Shown piece by piece: positions 35,028-42,043 of a stretch of DNA of 64,000 bases. The DNA comes from DASPWW01 sp963841715 (GTDB lineage Bacteria; Actinomycetota; Thermoleophilia; Solirubrobacterales; 70-9). The stretch covers positions 248,001 to 312,000 of the forward strand of contig CAWJDP010000001.1 in NCBI GenBank assembly GCA_963841715.1, in the 5' to 3' direction. The position numbers and the translations under genes are program-made. How positions within the stretch are numbered: the stretch's first letter is position 1; the number at the start of each line of letters is the position of its first letter. The notes under the pieces were generated by a model. It was not told the origin of the DNA, did not search any database, and worked only from the letters and a program-made list of their open reading frames with translations.

Positions 35028-35726
35028 ATGGAGGCGAATCGAACCCGGATCGGGCTGCCGTCGCCGGCGCTCGTGGTCGCGGTGTTGGCGCTGCTCGCGG
35101 CGTTCGCAGGCTCGGCGCTCGCTAAGCATCACGCTTCGCTGAGCGGCAAGGCGAAGAAGCAGGTGCGGAAGATCGCCGCCTCGGAGGCGGCTGGGGCGCT
35201 CGCAGCCAGGCTCCCGCTCGATGCCTCTGGAATCGGTGACAACGCGGTCAACTCGGCGAAGGTGGCTGACGACTCGCTGACGGGCGCTGACGTCGACGAG
35301 TCCAGCTTCGGCAAGGTCCCAACGGCGGACCACCTCGACGGCCTGGACTCAAGTGATGTCCAGCGCACCAAGGCCGACGCGATTTCGAACGCCGCCGGCG
35401 GGTCGCTGGACAGCGAGGACGCGTCACTGAGCACGAGCGACCATTCCGGATTTCTGGATGTGCGCTGCTACCCGACCAACCCCGACGTCGTATACCGGAA
35501 CAACACGACCGCGAACCAGGACGCGTGGATCGACACCGGGCCTGGGACGACCCACGACGAGCTTGGGCCGTACGACTTCACGGATTCCGTACCGATCGCG
35601 GGCGACGGCCGGGTCACGTATACGGTCGTCTCCGCGGATCGGCTCGCGTTCTTCGACGTCCACGTGAGCCTCATTGGCCCGGGCGAGTGCGCGTATGCGG
35701 TGAGATCGACCGATTACGCCATCTAG
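35028..35726 (+). CDS. Secreted protein with ADHLDGLDS motif, function unknown
   Basis: A hydrophobic segment (LPSPALVVAVLALLAAFAGS, ending at SALA) acts as signal peptide or anchor. A Lys-rich helix LSGKAKKQVRKIAAS and an Asn/Ala/Val-rich spacer (GIGDNAVNSAKVADDSLTGA) follow, then the motif VPTADHLDGLDSSDVQ and a C-terminal beta domain with two Cys (RCYPTN and GECAYA). This architecture is common among exported proteins of Thermoleophilia; the role is unknown. It lies between tRNA-Arg and a degenerate copy of that tRNA's 3' end. A strong ribosome site GAGGGGAAG precedes ATG 35028. Confidence 0.65.
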   Translation: MEANRTRIGLPSPALVVAVLALLAAFAGSALAKHHASLSGKAKKQVRKIAASEAAGALAARLPLDASGIGDNAVNSAKVADDSLTGADVDESSFGKVPTADHLDGLDSSDVQRTKADAISNAAGGSLDSEDASLSTSDHSGFLDVRCYPTNPDVVYRNNTTANQDAWIDTGPGTTHDELGPYDFTDSVPIAGDGRVTYTVVSADRLAFFDVHVSLIGPGECAYAVRSTDYAI

Positions 35727-35821
35727 GCTCGCGGCCTCGCCGCAACGGTCTCGCACGCGCGCCGGACGCCCGCCTCCGCAGTCAGGCACATAGACACCCG
35801 GTTTTGCGCCCGGGAGAGATG

Positions 35822-35848
35822 CGGACTCGAATCTCGTCGGGGCACTGC
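35822..35848 (+). repeat. Degenerate copy of the tRNA-Arg 3' end
   Basis: Aligned with 34860-34887 (T-arm, acceptor 3' strand and four following bases), 21 of 27 positions match with one gap; CGAATC and GGGGCACTGC are exact. Together with the intact tRNA it brackets the secreted-protein gene at 35028. It could be a decayed attachment-site copy or a dead tRNA; chance is not excluded. Confidence 0.4.
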
Positions 35849-35888
35849 ACCGTGGGCCATCGGCCCGGTGTCACAATCCCGGGCTCGC

Positions 35889-36791
35889 ATGCTGGCCGTT
35901 GAGTATCTGAGCAAGCGCTACGGCGCCGTCACGGCCGTGGAGGACCTCAGCTTCGAGGTCATGCCGGGCTCGATCCTCGGCTTCCTCGGACCCAACGGCG
36001 CCGGGAAGACGACCACGCTGCGGGTGCTGCTCGGGCTCGCGACCGCGACAGCCGGCACCGCGACCGTCGAGGGGCGGCCATACCGCTCGCTGTCCGATCC
36101 CGTTGCGAGCGTCGGCGCGGTGCTCGACAGCTCGGGGTTCCATCCCGGGCGCCGCGGCCGCGACCACCTGCGCGTGATCGCTCGCGCCTCGGGGCTGCCC
36201 GCGAGCCGCGTTGAGGAGGTGCTGCGCACCGTCGGGCTCGAGGGCGCCGCCGAGCGCCGCGTCAAGGGCTACTCGCTGGGGATGAAGCAGCGGCTCAACC
36301 TCGCCGCCGCCCTGCTGGGCGATCCCCGCGCCCTCGTCCTCGACGAGCCGGCGAACGGGCTCGACCCGCAGGGGATCCGTTGGCTGCGCGACATGCTGCG
36401 CTTTCTCGCCGACGAGGGAAGGGCAATTCTTGTCTCCAGCCACGTTCTCGCCGAGGTCTCGCAGACCGTCGACGAGGTCGTGGTCATCCACCATGGTCGA
36501 CTGCGCGCCCACGGCACGCTCGCGGAGCTGACGAGCCGGCGTGGCGCCGCCGTCCGCGTCCGCAGCCCGGACGCGACGCGGCTCGCCGAGATCCTGGGAG
36601 CCGACGGCGCCGCGGTCGAGCCCGCCGAGCCCGGGTTGCTGCTCGTCCGCGAGGCGACCGCCGCGCGCGTCGGCGATCTTGCCGCCGAGGGCGGGATCGC
36701 CCTCCACGAGCTCGCTCCCGAGGACGCCGACGCCTCGCTCGAGGAGGTCTTTTTCGAGCTCACAAGCGACGGCGAGGTCGCGATCCAATGA
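35889..36791 (+). CDS. ABC transporter ATP-binding protein (ABC-2 exporter type)
   Basis: Walker A GPNGAGKTTT at about 38-47, signature YSLGMKQRLNLAAALLGD, Walker B ALVLDEPANGLDP and the switch His in ILVSSHVLAEV are all intact. The C-terminal 80 residues form the extra domain of bacitracin/multidrug-export-type ATPases. ATG 35889 gives the natural start MLAVEYLSKRYGA. Its stop overlaps the ATG of the permease (ATGA), so the two are coupled. The substrate is unknown. Confidence 0.9.
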   Translation: MLAVEYLSKRYGAVTAVEDLSFEVMPGSILGFLGPNGAGKTTTLRVLLGLATATAGTATVEGRPYRSLSDPVASVGAVLDSSGFHPGRRGRDHLRVIARASGLPASRVEEVLRTVGLEGAAERRVKGYSLGMKQRLNLAAALLGDPRALVLDEPANGLDPQGIRWLRDMLRFLADEGRAILVSSHVLAEVSQTVDEVVVIHHGRLRAHGTLAELTSRRGAAVRVRSPDATRLAEILGADGAAVEPAEPGLLLVREATAARVGDLAAEGGIALHELAPEDADASLEEVFFELTSDGEVAIQ

Positions 36792-37534
36792 GCGACGCGA
36801 TCGCCGCCGAGTTCCTGAAGCTGCGCACGACGCGGACGTTCTGGTGGCTGAGCGGGGTCGCCGTCGGTCTCCCGGTCCTGCTCACGGTCGCCACCCTCGC
36901 GACCGTGACACCGCACGGGAGCGGGGACGCCCGCTCGCTGATCTCCAACGTCGGCATCGCAGGTCTGTGGATGATCATCCTCGGCGTTGTCGGCGCGGCC
37001 GGCGAGTACCGCCACGGGACGATCACCTCGACCTTTCTCACGGTTCCGGACCGGGCCCGCGTGACGCTCGCGAAGGCGCTGGCCCACGCGCTCGCCGGCC
37101 TCTGCGTCGGCGCGGTCTGCGCGGCGGCGGTGCTCGCGATCACGATCCCGGTGCTCTCGGCGCAGGGCCAATCGCTGGCCTCGCTCGGAATCGGCGGCGG
37201 CGACATCGCGCGCACGGTCGCCGGCTCGCTCGCCTACATCGCGCTCGCCGCCGCGCTCGGGGTCGGCCTCGGCGCGCTGCTGGCGAACCAGGTCGCGGCG
37301 GTCGTGCTCGTGCTGGCGGTCCTGTTCGTCGTTGACCCGGTCGTCGCCAGCCTCGCGAGCGCGTACGGGCGCTTCAGCTTCCAGGGTCTGGGAATGGCGC
37401 TCAGCGGAACCACGAGCAGCAGCGCCGGCTACGAGCTGTTCCCGATCGGGGTCGCGGCGCTCGTCTTCGCTGGCTACGCGGTCGTCCTCGTCGCCGCCTC
37501 GGCGCTCGTCAGCACGCGGCGGGACGTGGCGTAG
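36788..37534 (+). CDS. ABC-2 type transporter permease
   Basis: The protein has 248 residues and about six hydrophobic helices, with the amphipathic N-terminus SDAIAAEFLKLRTTRTFWWL characteristic of ABC-2 permeases. GEYRHGTITSTFLTVPDRAR follows the second helix, the conserved cytoplasmic loop of this class. It forms a transporter with the overlapping ATPase gene. No processing or immunity genes suggest the cargo. Confidence 0.88.
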   Translation: MSDAIAAEFLKLRTTRTFWWLSGVAVGLPVLLTVATLATVTPHGSGDARSLISNVGIAGLWMIILGVVGAAGEYRHGTITSTFLTVPDRARVTLAKALAHALAGLCVGAVCAAAVLAITIPVLSAQGQSLASLGIGGGDIARTVAGSLAYIALAAALGVGLGALLANQVAAVVLVLAVLFVVDPVVASLASAYGRFSFQGLGMALSGTTSSSAGYELFPIGVAALVFAGYAVVLVAASALVSTRRDVA

Positions 37535-37540
37535 CCGCGG

Positions 37541-37783
37541 TCAGCCGGGGCCCACCCACGGGCCCCCGAGGTCGCGCCAGGTGGATGGTCGGGGGTCGTC
37601 CCCGGTCGCCGGCTTCTCGTCGGCACGCGTCTCGGTGTGCCCCTCGCGGTCGACCGGCGGAACGTCGAGCTTCGCGACCTCCCACTCACCGCCGCGTTCG
37701 AAAGCAATCCAGGTGTGCGTCGCGCGGTCCGGACTCTCCGCGGCGAGCCGCTCGCACTCGCGCTCCGCGTCCTCCCGAGTCAT
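37541..37783 (-). CDS. Small soluble protein, function unknown
   Basis: The 80-residue protein has an N-terminal helix REDAERECERLAAESPDRAT, one strand pair HTWIAFERGGEWEVAKLDVP and an acidic disordered tail. ATG 37783 is used; the upstream frame runs through tRNA-His and is not coding. It lies tail to tail with the permease (6 bases) and its start is only 54 bases from tRNA-His, in the opposite direction. No family recognised. Confidence 0.55.
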   Translation of the reverse strand: MTREDAERECERLAAESPDRATHTWIAFERGGEWEVAKLDVPPVDREGHTETRADEKPATGDDPRPSTWRDLGGPWVGPG

Positions 37784-37836
37784 GTCGTAAGCGTACCCGC
37801 GCCCGTGCTGGAACCCGCTAGATTGGGCCGAGGCGC

Positions 37837-37910
37837 GGTGAGCGTAGCTCAGTTGGTAGAGCTCCTGGTTGTGGTCCAGGTGGTCGCCGGTTCGAGTCCG
37901 GTCGCTCACC
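37837..37910 (+). tRNA. tRNA-His (GTG)
   Basis: Acceptor GTGAGCG pairs with CGCTCAC, with the extra G-1 (37837) opposite C73 (37910) that marks tRNA-His. The anticodon stem is CCTGG/CCAGG with loop TTGTGGT, anticodon GTG. The T-arm is GCCGG-TTCGAGT-CCGGT. CCA is not encoded. The SnoaL-like array begins 25 bases downstream, and the 3' part of this tRNA is repeated at 38760. Confidence 0.95.
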
Positions 37911-37912
37911 TT
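37884..37912 (+). repeat. 29-base repeat, original copy (tRNA-His 3' end)
   Basis: The T-arm and acceptor 3' strand plus two following bases. An exact copy of these 29 bases is at 38760-38788. The geometry, a tRNA 3' end and a downstream direct repeat, is that of an integration site, though no integrase gene is visible. Confidence 0.85.
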
Positions 37913-37919
37913 CAACGGG

Positions 37920-37934
37920 GATACTGAGCGGGCG
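37920..37934 (+). promoter_or_regulatory. Conserved SnoaL-array promoter element, copy 1
   Basis: GATACT followed by nine bases (GAGCGGGCG) and then the ATG at 37935. GATACT resembles a -10 hexamer at a distance expected for a leaderless or nearly leaderless mRNA. The same element at the same distance precedes other paralogs. Confidence 0.5.
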
Positions 37935-38351
37935 ATGTCGCAGGAGAACATGGAGGCGGCCCAGCGCGCGTTCGAAGCCTTCAACCGAGGCGGAGTCGAC
38001 GCTGTCATCAGCGAGGGCATCTGGTCGCCAGAGATCGTCTGGGATGCGACGCCAACCGGCATCCCGGGACTTGGCGTCTATAGCGGCCACGAAGAGGTCA
38101 GGTCCTTCTTCGAGGACGATTGGTTCAACGCGTTCCCCTTTGACGAATGGGAGGTCGAGGTCGATGAGCTGATCGACCACGGGGATCAAGTGATCAGCAT
38201 GTGCCGCCAGCGCGGACGTGGCGCGATGAGCGGAGCGGGCACGGAGCTTTTCCTCGCACAGGTCGGCACGTATCGCGACGGACAGTGCGTGCGGGTCGAC
38301 AACTATCTCGACCGAGAAAAGGCCCTCGAAGCCGCCGGGCTGTCGGAATAG
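37935..38351 (+). CDS. SnoaL-like (NTF2-fold) protein 1
   Basis: The protein has 138 residues. It starts MSQENMEAAQRAFEAFNRGG, the first helix of the SnoaL/ketosteroid-isomerase-like fold. Strands follow: YSGHEEVRSFFED, WEVEVDELIDHGDQVISMCR, a variable core and the tail REKALEAAGLSE. SnoaL proteins in antibiotic clusters are aldol cyclases, but the broad family includes isomerases, dehydratases and simple binding proteins; here no catalytic Asp/His set is conserved. It is the first gene after tRNA-His and stands 4 bases before protein 2, so the two are cotranscribed. Confidence 0.8.
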   Translation: MSQENMEAAQRAFEAFNRGGVDAVISEGIWSPEIVWDATPTGIPGLGVYSGHEEVRSFFEDDWFNAFPFDEWEVEVDELIDHGDQVISMCRQRGRGAMSGAGTELFLAQVGTYRDGQCVRVDNYLDREKALEAAGLSE

Positions 38352-38355
38352 GCCG

Positions 38356-38748
38356 ATGTCGCGGGAGAATGTCGAGATAGTGCGGCGTGCCGTTGAGATC
38401 TTTCAGGGGGGCGACCCGGCGGACGTCTTCGCGGAGGGCCTTGTCGCCCCTGACGCGCAATGGCACGCGGCCCGGAACGCGGGCACATACGTGGGGGCCG
38501 AGGGTTTTGTCGAGCTGATCGGGGACTGGACGGAGGACTTCCACGACTACGCGGTTCGACTGACGGACGTGCGCGATCTCGGTGATCGTGTGCTCGCCCT
38601 GGCCCATCAGAGGGGCGTGGGGAAGGGGAGCGGCGTCAGCGTCGAGATGAGCTTCGGCATGCTGTTCACGCTTCGCGACGGGCTGATTACCGACGTGCGG
38701 GTCGTCGATCGCGCCGAGGGCCTCGAAGCCGCCGAGCTCTCGGAGTAG
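38356..38748 (+). CDS. SnoaL-like protein 2
   Basis: The protein has 130 residues, starting MSRENVEIVRRAVEIFQGGD. Core strands: GTYVGAEGFVELIGDWTEDF and VRLTDVRDLGDRVLALAHQR, then VSVEMSFGMLFTLRDGLITD and the tail AEGLEAAELSE. It is four bases behind protein 1 and has no GATACT element of its own, so it is translated from that transcript. A 29-base tRNA-His 3' repeat begins 12 bases after its stop. Function unknown; the ligand pocket differs from its neighbours. Confidence 0.8.
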   Translation: MSRENVEIVRRAVEIFQGGDPADVFAEGLVAPDAQWHAARNAGTYVGAEGFVELIGDWTEDFHDYAVRLTDVRDLGDRVLALAHQRGVGKGSGVSVEMSFGMLFTLRDGLITDVRVVDRAEGLEAAELSE

Positions 38749-38759
38749 GCAAACTCGGA

Positions 38760-38788
38760 TCGCCGGTTCGAGTCCGGTCGCTCACCTT
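38760..38788 (+). repeat. 29-base repeat, second copy of tRNA-His 3' end
   Basis: Identical to 37884-37912 and 876 bases downstream of it. It is not part of a second tRNA; no acceptor 5' strand or anticodon arm precedes it. The two copies flank SnoaL-like genes 1 and 2. Confidence 0.85.
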
Positions 38789-38836
38789 GAGGTTGCTTGC
38801 TTGACGTCGCGAGACCGCTGCTTTTCGTCCGAAGCG

Positions 38837-39160
38837 CTACTCCGACTGCCCGGCGGCTTGAAGGGTCTCTTCGTGACTCCCGAAAAGCTGGAGCCGGACC
38901 AGCCTGTCGTCCTTGACCTCCAGGATTGCTCCAGCCGGTTGGTGGAGCTGAACATCGCTTGTGCGGCCTCGGAGGTGAATGGTCCCGAGTGCGACTACGA
39001 GGTCGCCGTCGTCGCGCCAGTCGGCAATGGCTAGCCGCCACTCTCGAAACTGCTCGTCGACCTCGTCGATCCAACGCTGGAAGCCCTCAGGTCCGCGATA
39101 GGGCTCCGGCCTGAGGCGACTGACAACCTCCACGTCAGGGTGGATCTCCTCACGCGACAT
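38837..39160 (-). CDS. SnoaL-like protein 3, shortened N-terminus, antisense to the array
   Basis: The 107-residue protein begins MSREEIHPDVEVVSRLRPEP. The normal first helix (NVEIVRRAYEAFNRGD and the next turn) is missing, so MSRE is joined directly to the HPDVEVV strand. The rest is normal: YRGPEGFQRWIDEVDEQFR, DDGDLVVALGTIHLRGR, GAILEVKDDRLVRLQLF and the tail EETLQAAGQSE. Without the first helix the NTF2-like cone would be open, so function is doubtful. It is the only array member on this strand and lies inside an inverted repeat. Confidence 0.65.
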   Translation of the reverse strand: MSREEIHPDVEVVSRLRPEPYRGPEGFQRWIDEVDEQFREWRLAIADWRDDGDLVVALGTIHLRGRTSDVQLHQPAGAILEVKDDRLVRLQLFGSHEETLQAAGQSE

Positions 39161-39234
39161 CGCCGCCGCAGTATCGCGGCAATAAGCAAGCAAACCTCAA
39201 GATCCGAGATTGGACGACGTTCGAACCATGTCGG

Positions 39235-39659
39235 ATGGCTCTCGAACCAAACGGTCGTTCAAGCCATCAGGAGAACGTGGAGATCGTGCGATCCATCTAC
39301 GAGGCGTTCAATCGCGGCGACTGGGGTGCGGTGTTTTGGAACACGCATCCGGATGTTGAATTGACGACCCCCCCGCAACAGCCAAACGCCGGGACGTACC
39401 GGGGCGCGAGGAATGTCAGGGGTTTCTGCAGGACGCACTCGCGGCGTTTGAGACCTCGATCGTCGAGCCCGAGGGGTTCTTCGAAGGCGGCAACCAGGTC
39501 GTGGCCGTCTACGGGAATCGAGTACGGCCTAGGGGCACCAGGGCGGAGATTGTGAACCGGAATGCACAGGTGTGGACGATCCGCGACGGCAAGGTCCAGT
39601 CCCTGCAATTCTTCCCGAACCCTGAGGACGCCCTCGAAGCCGCCGGCCTGTCGGAGTAG
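39235..39659 (+). pseudogene. SnoaL-like protein 4, mutated start and frameshift
   Basis: The head reads SHQENVEIVRSIYEAFNRGD; the usual ATGTCGCAG has become AGCCATCAG, leaving ATG 39235 as the only start with an unrelated leader. After YRGARN the frame shifts near 39415-39420. The other frame restores FLQDALAAFETSIVEPEGFF, VVAVYGNRVRPRG, VWTIRDGKVQSLQFFPN and the tail EDALEAAGLSE to TAG 39657. Two independent lesions argue for a decayed copy rather than one base-calling error. Confidence 0.7.
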
Positions 39660-39663
39660 GGCG

Positions 39664-39795
39664 CACCCCGGGATCGAGTTCGTAATCGCAGACGGCTCCA
39701 CACCCGGAAGGTCGACCGGGGTGGCGGCGTTGGCAGAGGCGTGGCGCGAAGCCCTGAGCGCCTTTGAGGAGTTTCGCGCCGAGGCCGACGAGTAG
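39664..39795 (+). pseudogene. Internal fragment of a SnoaL-like protein
   Basis: Forty-three codons read HPGIEFVIADGSTPGRSTGV then AALAEAWREALSAFEEFRAEADE and stop. This matches the segment after the first helix of SnoaL-like proteins (strand, loop, glycine-rich turn, long helix). Both head and tail are missing. It begins 4 bases after the stop of copy 4, so two copies were joined by deletion. Confidence 0.55.
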
Positions 39796-39820
39796 AGAGG
39801 CCGTGAGGCGGCCAGAGCGG

Positions 39821-39835
39821 GATACTGAGCGGGAG
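39821..39835 (+). promoter_or_regulatory. SnoaL-array promoter element, copy 2
   Basis: GATACT with nine bases (GAGCGGGAG) to the ATG at 39836. Upstream GGCCAGAGCG is also shared with the copies at 40333 and 40850. Confidence 0.5.
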
Positions 39836-40243
39836 ATGTCGCAGGAGAGCCTGGAAGCGTTCAAGCGCGCGAATGATGCAGGCAACCGCCGGGACATTGA
39901 CGCGCTGCTGGAGGAACTCGATCCCGAGGTGGAGTGGCATCCGGCACTTCTTGCACCGCTGGAGGGGCAGCCGACGGTGTATCGGGGGCACGAGGGGGTA
40001 CGGGAGTGGATGCAAGAGATGTATGAGGCCTTCGGCGAGCTCCACATTGACATCGCCGAGATCCGGGACCTCGGCGATCGACTCATCGCGATCGGCCGCA
40101 TCCGCACCCGTGGGGAAGCGAGCAGAGCCGAGACCGAGTCGCCTTTCGCCTGGGTGATTGAGACCAAGAACGGCAAGGCGACTCGCGTTCGGGGCTACCT
40201 CGACCCCAACGACGCCCTCGAGGCCGCCGGGCTGCGGAAGTAG
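39836..40243 (+). CDS. SnoaL-like protein 5
   Basis: The protein has 135 residues: MSQESLEAFKRANDAGNRRD, EWHPALLAPLEGQPTVYRGH, EGVREWMQEMYEAFGELHID, DLGDRLIAIGRIRTRGEASR, TKNGKATRVRGYLDPNDAL and the tail EAAGLRK. The pocket-lining segment differs strongly from neighbours while both ends are nearly the same. The 28 bases after it (40249-40276) recur after the fused copies at 43625-43650, so flanks were duplicated with the gene. Confidence 0.8.
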   Translation: MSQESLEAFKRANDAGNRRDIDALLEELDPEVEWHPALLAPLEGQPTVYRGHEGVREWMQEMYEAFGELHIDIAEIRDLGDRLIAIGRIRTRGEASRAETESPFAWVIETKNGKATRVRGYLDPNDALEAAGLRK

Positions 40244-40332
40244 CGCTGGAGGCATAGGAGCGCCAGCACGCACGCGCTACTGACGGCAGTTCTGGACTCT
40301 AGGAGCTCCTCAGCTAGGCCAGAGCAAGGCGC

Positions 40333-40347
40333 GATACTGAGCGGGCC
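40333..40347 (+). promoter_or_regulatory. SnoaL-array promoter element, copy 3
   Basis: GATACT with nine bases (GAGCGGGCC) to the ATG at 40348. It is preceded by GGCCAGAGCAAGGC, similar to the other copies. Confidence 0.5.
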
Positions 40348-40791
40348 ATGTCGCAGGAGAACGTCGACACCCTTCGTGCCTTCATAAAGACATGGAGGCA
40401 TGAGTGGACCTTTGAGGCATGGGAGCGAGGGGAGGTCATGGACATGTCATATCTCGACCCCGATGTCGTTTATGAGGATGCTGTTCTGCCAGACCACATC
40501 GGCGAGGCCTATCACGGTCACGAAGGCTGGGTTCGTGCGGGGAAAACCTGGATCGAGCCTTTCGAGTGGCTACGTCTCGACCTGGACGAAATCATCGACG
40601 CGGGCGACCACGTCCTCTCATTCCACCGGCTGCGAACGAAGGGGCGGCATACCGGTATTGAGTTCGATGGAGTCGACGCAGAGGGGTCGCGTTTGGTTTA
40701 CCTCTGGACGCTTCGGAACGGCAAGATCGTTCACCTGCGGGCGTATGTGGACTCGCAAGAGGCCCTCAAAGCCGCCGGGCTTTCGGAGTAG
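40348..40791 (+). CDS. SnoaL-like protein 6
   Basis: The protein has 147 residues, the longest single-domain member: MSQENVDTLRAFIKTWRHEW, YLDPDVVYEDAVLPDHIGEA, YHGHEGWVRAGKTWIEPFEW, LDLDEIIDAGDHVLSFHRLR, then VYLWTLRNGKIVHLRAYVDS and EALKAAGLSE. The first helix carries an insertion (about ten residues, WTFEAWERGEVMD). Function unknown. Confidence 0.8.
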   Translation: MSQENVDTLRAFIKTWRHEWTFEAWERGEVMDMSYLDPDVVYEDAVLPDHIGEAYHGHEGWVRAGKTWIEPFEWLRLDLDEIIDAGDHVLSFHRLRTKGRHTGIEFDGVDAEGSRLVYLWTLRNGKIVHLRAYVDSQEALKAAGLSE

Positions 40792-40849
40792 CGGCACCCA
40801 CGTTCTGACCAGTCCGTAGCTCCTACCCAGCGGGTCAGGGCCAGAGCGC

Positions 40850-40864
40850 GATACTGCGCGGGCG
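40850..40864 (+). promoter_or_regulatory. SnoaL-array promoter element, copy 4
   Basis: GATACT with nine bases (GCGCGGGCG) to the ATG at 40865. GGGCCAGAGCGC precedes it. Confidence 0.5.
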
Positions 40865-41263
40865 ATGTCGAAGGAGAACGTTGAGGTCGTGCGCAAGGCG
40901 TGGGAGGCGGTCAACCGTGGGGACATAGACGCCTCGTTCAAGCACTGGGCCCCCGACTCCGTGTTCGACGTTTCGCGGGCGTTTGGCCCCGTGCATGGCA
41001 CCTACTACGGACTCGATCAGATTCGGCAGGCCTTTGAGGAGTTCTTTGGGCCGTGGGAGTCCTTTCGGATTGAGCTAGACGAGTTGATCGATGCGGGCGA
41101 GGACGTCGTGGCATCGGTCACGGGCTACTTTCGGGGCCGCGACGGGATCGAAGCGCGAACTCGGACGGCTTTCGTTTGGACGATCCGCGATGGGGCCATC
41201 GCCCACGTCCGCTTCTACCAAGAACGGCAGGAAGCCCTCGAAGCCGCCGGGCTGCGGAAGTAG
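40865..41263 (+). CDS. SnoaL-like protein 7
   Basis: The protein has 132 residues: MSKENVEVVRKAWEAVNRGD, IDASFKHWAPDSVFDVS, YYGLDQIRQAFEEFFGPWES, FRIELDELIDAGEDVVASVT, TAFVWTIRDGAIAHVRFYQE and EALEAAGLRK. A textbook NTF2-like layout. It is the last member before a lower-GC secreted-protein gene on the other strand. Confidence 0.8.
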   Translation: MSKENVEVVRKAWEAVNRGDIDASFKHWAPDSVFDVSRAFGPVHGTYYGLDQIRQAFEEFFGPWESFRIELDELIDAGEDVVASVTGYFRGRDGIEARTRTAFVWTIRDGAIAHVRFYQERQEALEAAGLRK

Positions 41264-41374
41264 CCGCGTATCTGACCGGGCTACTTCCGATTCACGATCG
41301 AGAACGCGTTCTGCGGTGCGACCTGATGCGCGGCGCTCGTCTGCCTTGCTTAATTCTCGATGGGCCGCTGTGGT

Positions 41375-41800
41375 CTAGCTGACTTTAACCGTCCCCGACT
41401 TCTCAGCGATGCAGACACGGGCCTGGCCATTTGTAGCGGGAGAGAGGTCCTTCTTTGAGATCTTCGCGAAATATTTCCCGTTCTTCGCGGAAGATATTTT
41501 GATTGCGAACTTACCCTTGCTGTTTGTCTTGTCGGTACCGAGTTTTTTCGTCTTGCCCTTGCGTTTGCGGAGGGCCTTTACCTTGCGGCCCGAGATACAG
41601 GCGGCCTCGGTAGAGCCAAGTTTGCCCGACACCTTGCTGGAACTGGTCTTGGCGACGACCTTAAACTTTGTAAATCCGGTCACGTAGCTGATCGTCGCTC
41701 CTTGACCGAAAGCAACGCCGACCATGGCCGTGCTTACGGCGAGTGTTGTCGCCAAGACAACAATCATAAATTTCCGCAAGTGACTCCGATCTGCTCTCAT
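41375..41800 (-). CDS. Small secreted Lys/Ser-rich protein
   Basis: The signal peptide is within residues 1-33 (KFMIVVLATTLAVSTAMVGV). The mature part is basic: YVTGFTKFKVVAKTSSSKVS, ACISGRKVKALRKRKGKTKK, KGKFAIKISSAKNGKYFAK and ARVCIAEKSGTVKVS. Two Cys may pair. Repeated KG.F.I.../GKY turns look like an Ig-like or transthyretin-like beta sandwich. ATG 41800 is used; ATG 41767 is possible. Codons here use A/T-ending bases much more than neighbours (for example AAATATTTCCC near 41469), a sign of recent acquisition. Confidence 0.65.
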   Translation of the reverse strand: MRADRSHLRKFMIVVLATTLAVSTAMVGVAFGQGATISYVTGFTKFKVVAKTSSSKVSGKLGSTEAACISGRKVKALRKRKGKTKKLGTDKTNSKGKFAIKISSAKNGKYFAKISKKDLSPATNGQARVCIAEKSGTVKVS

Positions 41801-41856
41801 CGCCTTTGCTCCCGTCGTTTCATCGTAGGGGCCCAGCACCCAACACGGGCCTGACT

Positions 41857-42043
41857 TTACATTGAGACGCGGCAGGCGTAGGAGCCGCTCGGCGTGAAGC
41901 TCGACTCGGTCGCGCCCGCGACGTCGGCGCCGTCCTTACTCCACTCGTAGGCGAAGCTGCGCGGCACGCGGAAAAGGAACGCCCCGAGCAGGTTCGGCGC
42001 CCACAGCCCCTCGCTGCACGAGAGCTCGGCGCCGATTTCGCCC
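41857..42043 (-). pseudogene. C-terminal remnant of a secreted Ig-like repeat protein
   Basis: Minus-strand codons read AELSCSEGLWAPNLLGAFLF, RVPRSFAYEWSKDGADVAG, ATESSFTPSGSYACRVS and stop at 41857. The WSKDGADVAGATESS...GSYACRV pattern is the end of a bacterial Ig/PKD-like repeat in exported actinobacterial proteins. No signal peptide or upstream repeats exist, so only the last repeat survives. Confidence 0.45.

Larger units (their letters stand above)
38753..39209. repeat. Inverted-repeat-bounded unit, left arm split by tRNA fragment
   Basis: CTTGAGGTTGCTTGCTTG (38786-38803) is matched on the other strand by 39184-39201, one gap in 18 bases. Outside it CTCGGAT (38754-38760) is matched by ATCCGAG (39202-39208). 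On the right the two arms are contiguous, but on the left they are separated by exactly the 25 bases 38761-38785, which are the tRNA-His 3' end. The unit contains one SnoaL-like gene on the minus strand. Confidence 0.7.

Noticed and set aside
37837..39209. Prophage or integrative conjugative element at tRNA-His
   Set aside because: There is a duplicated tRNA end but no integrase, structural, replication or conjugation gene in the region.
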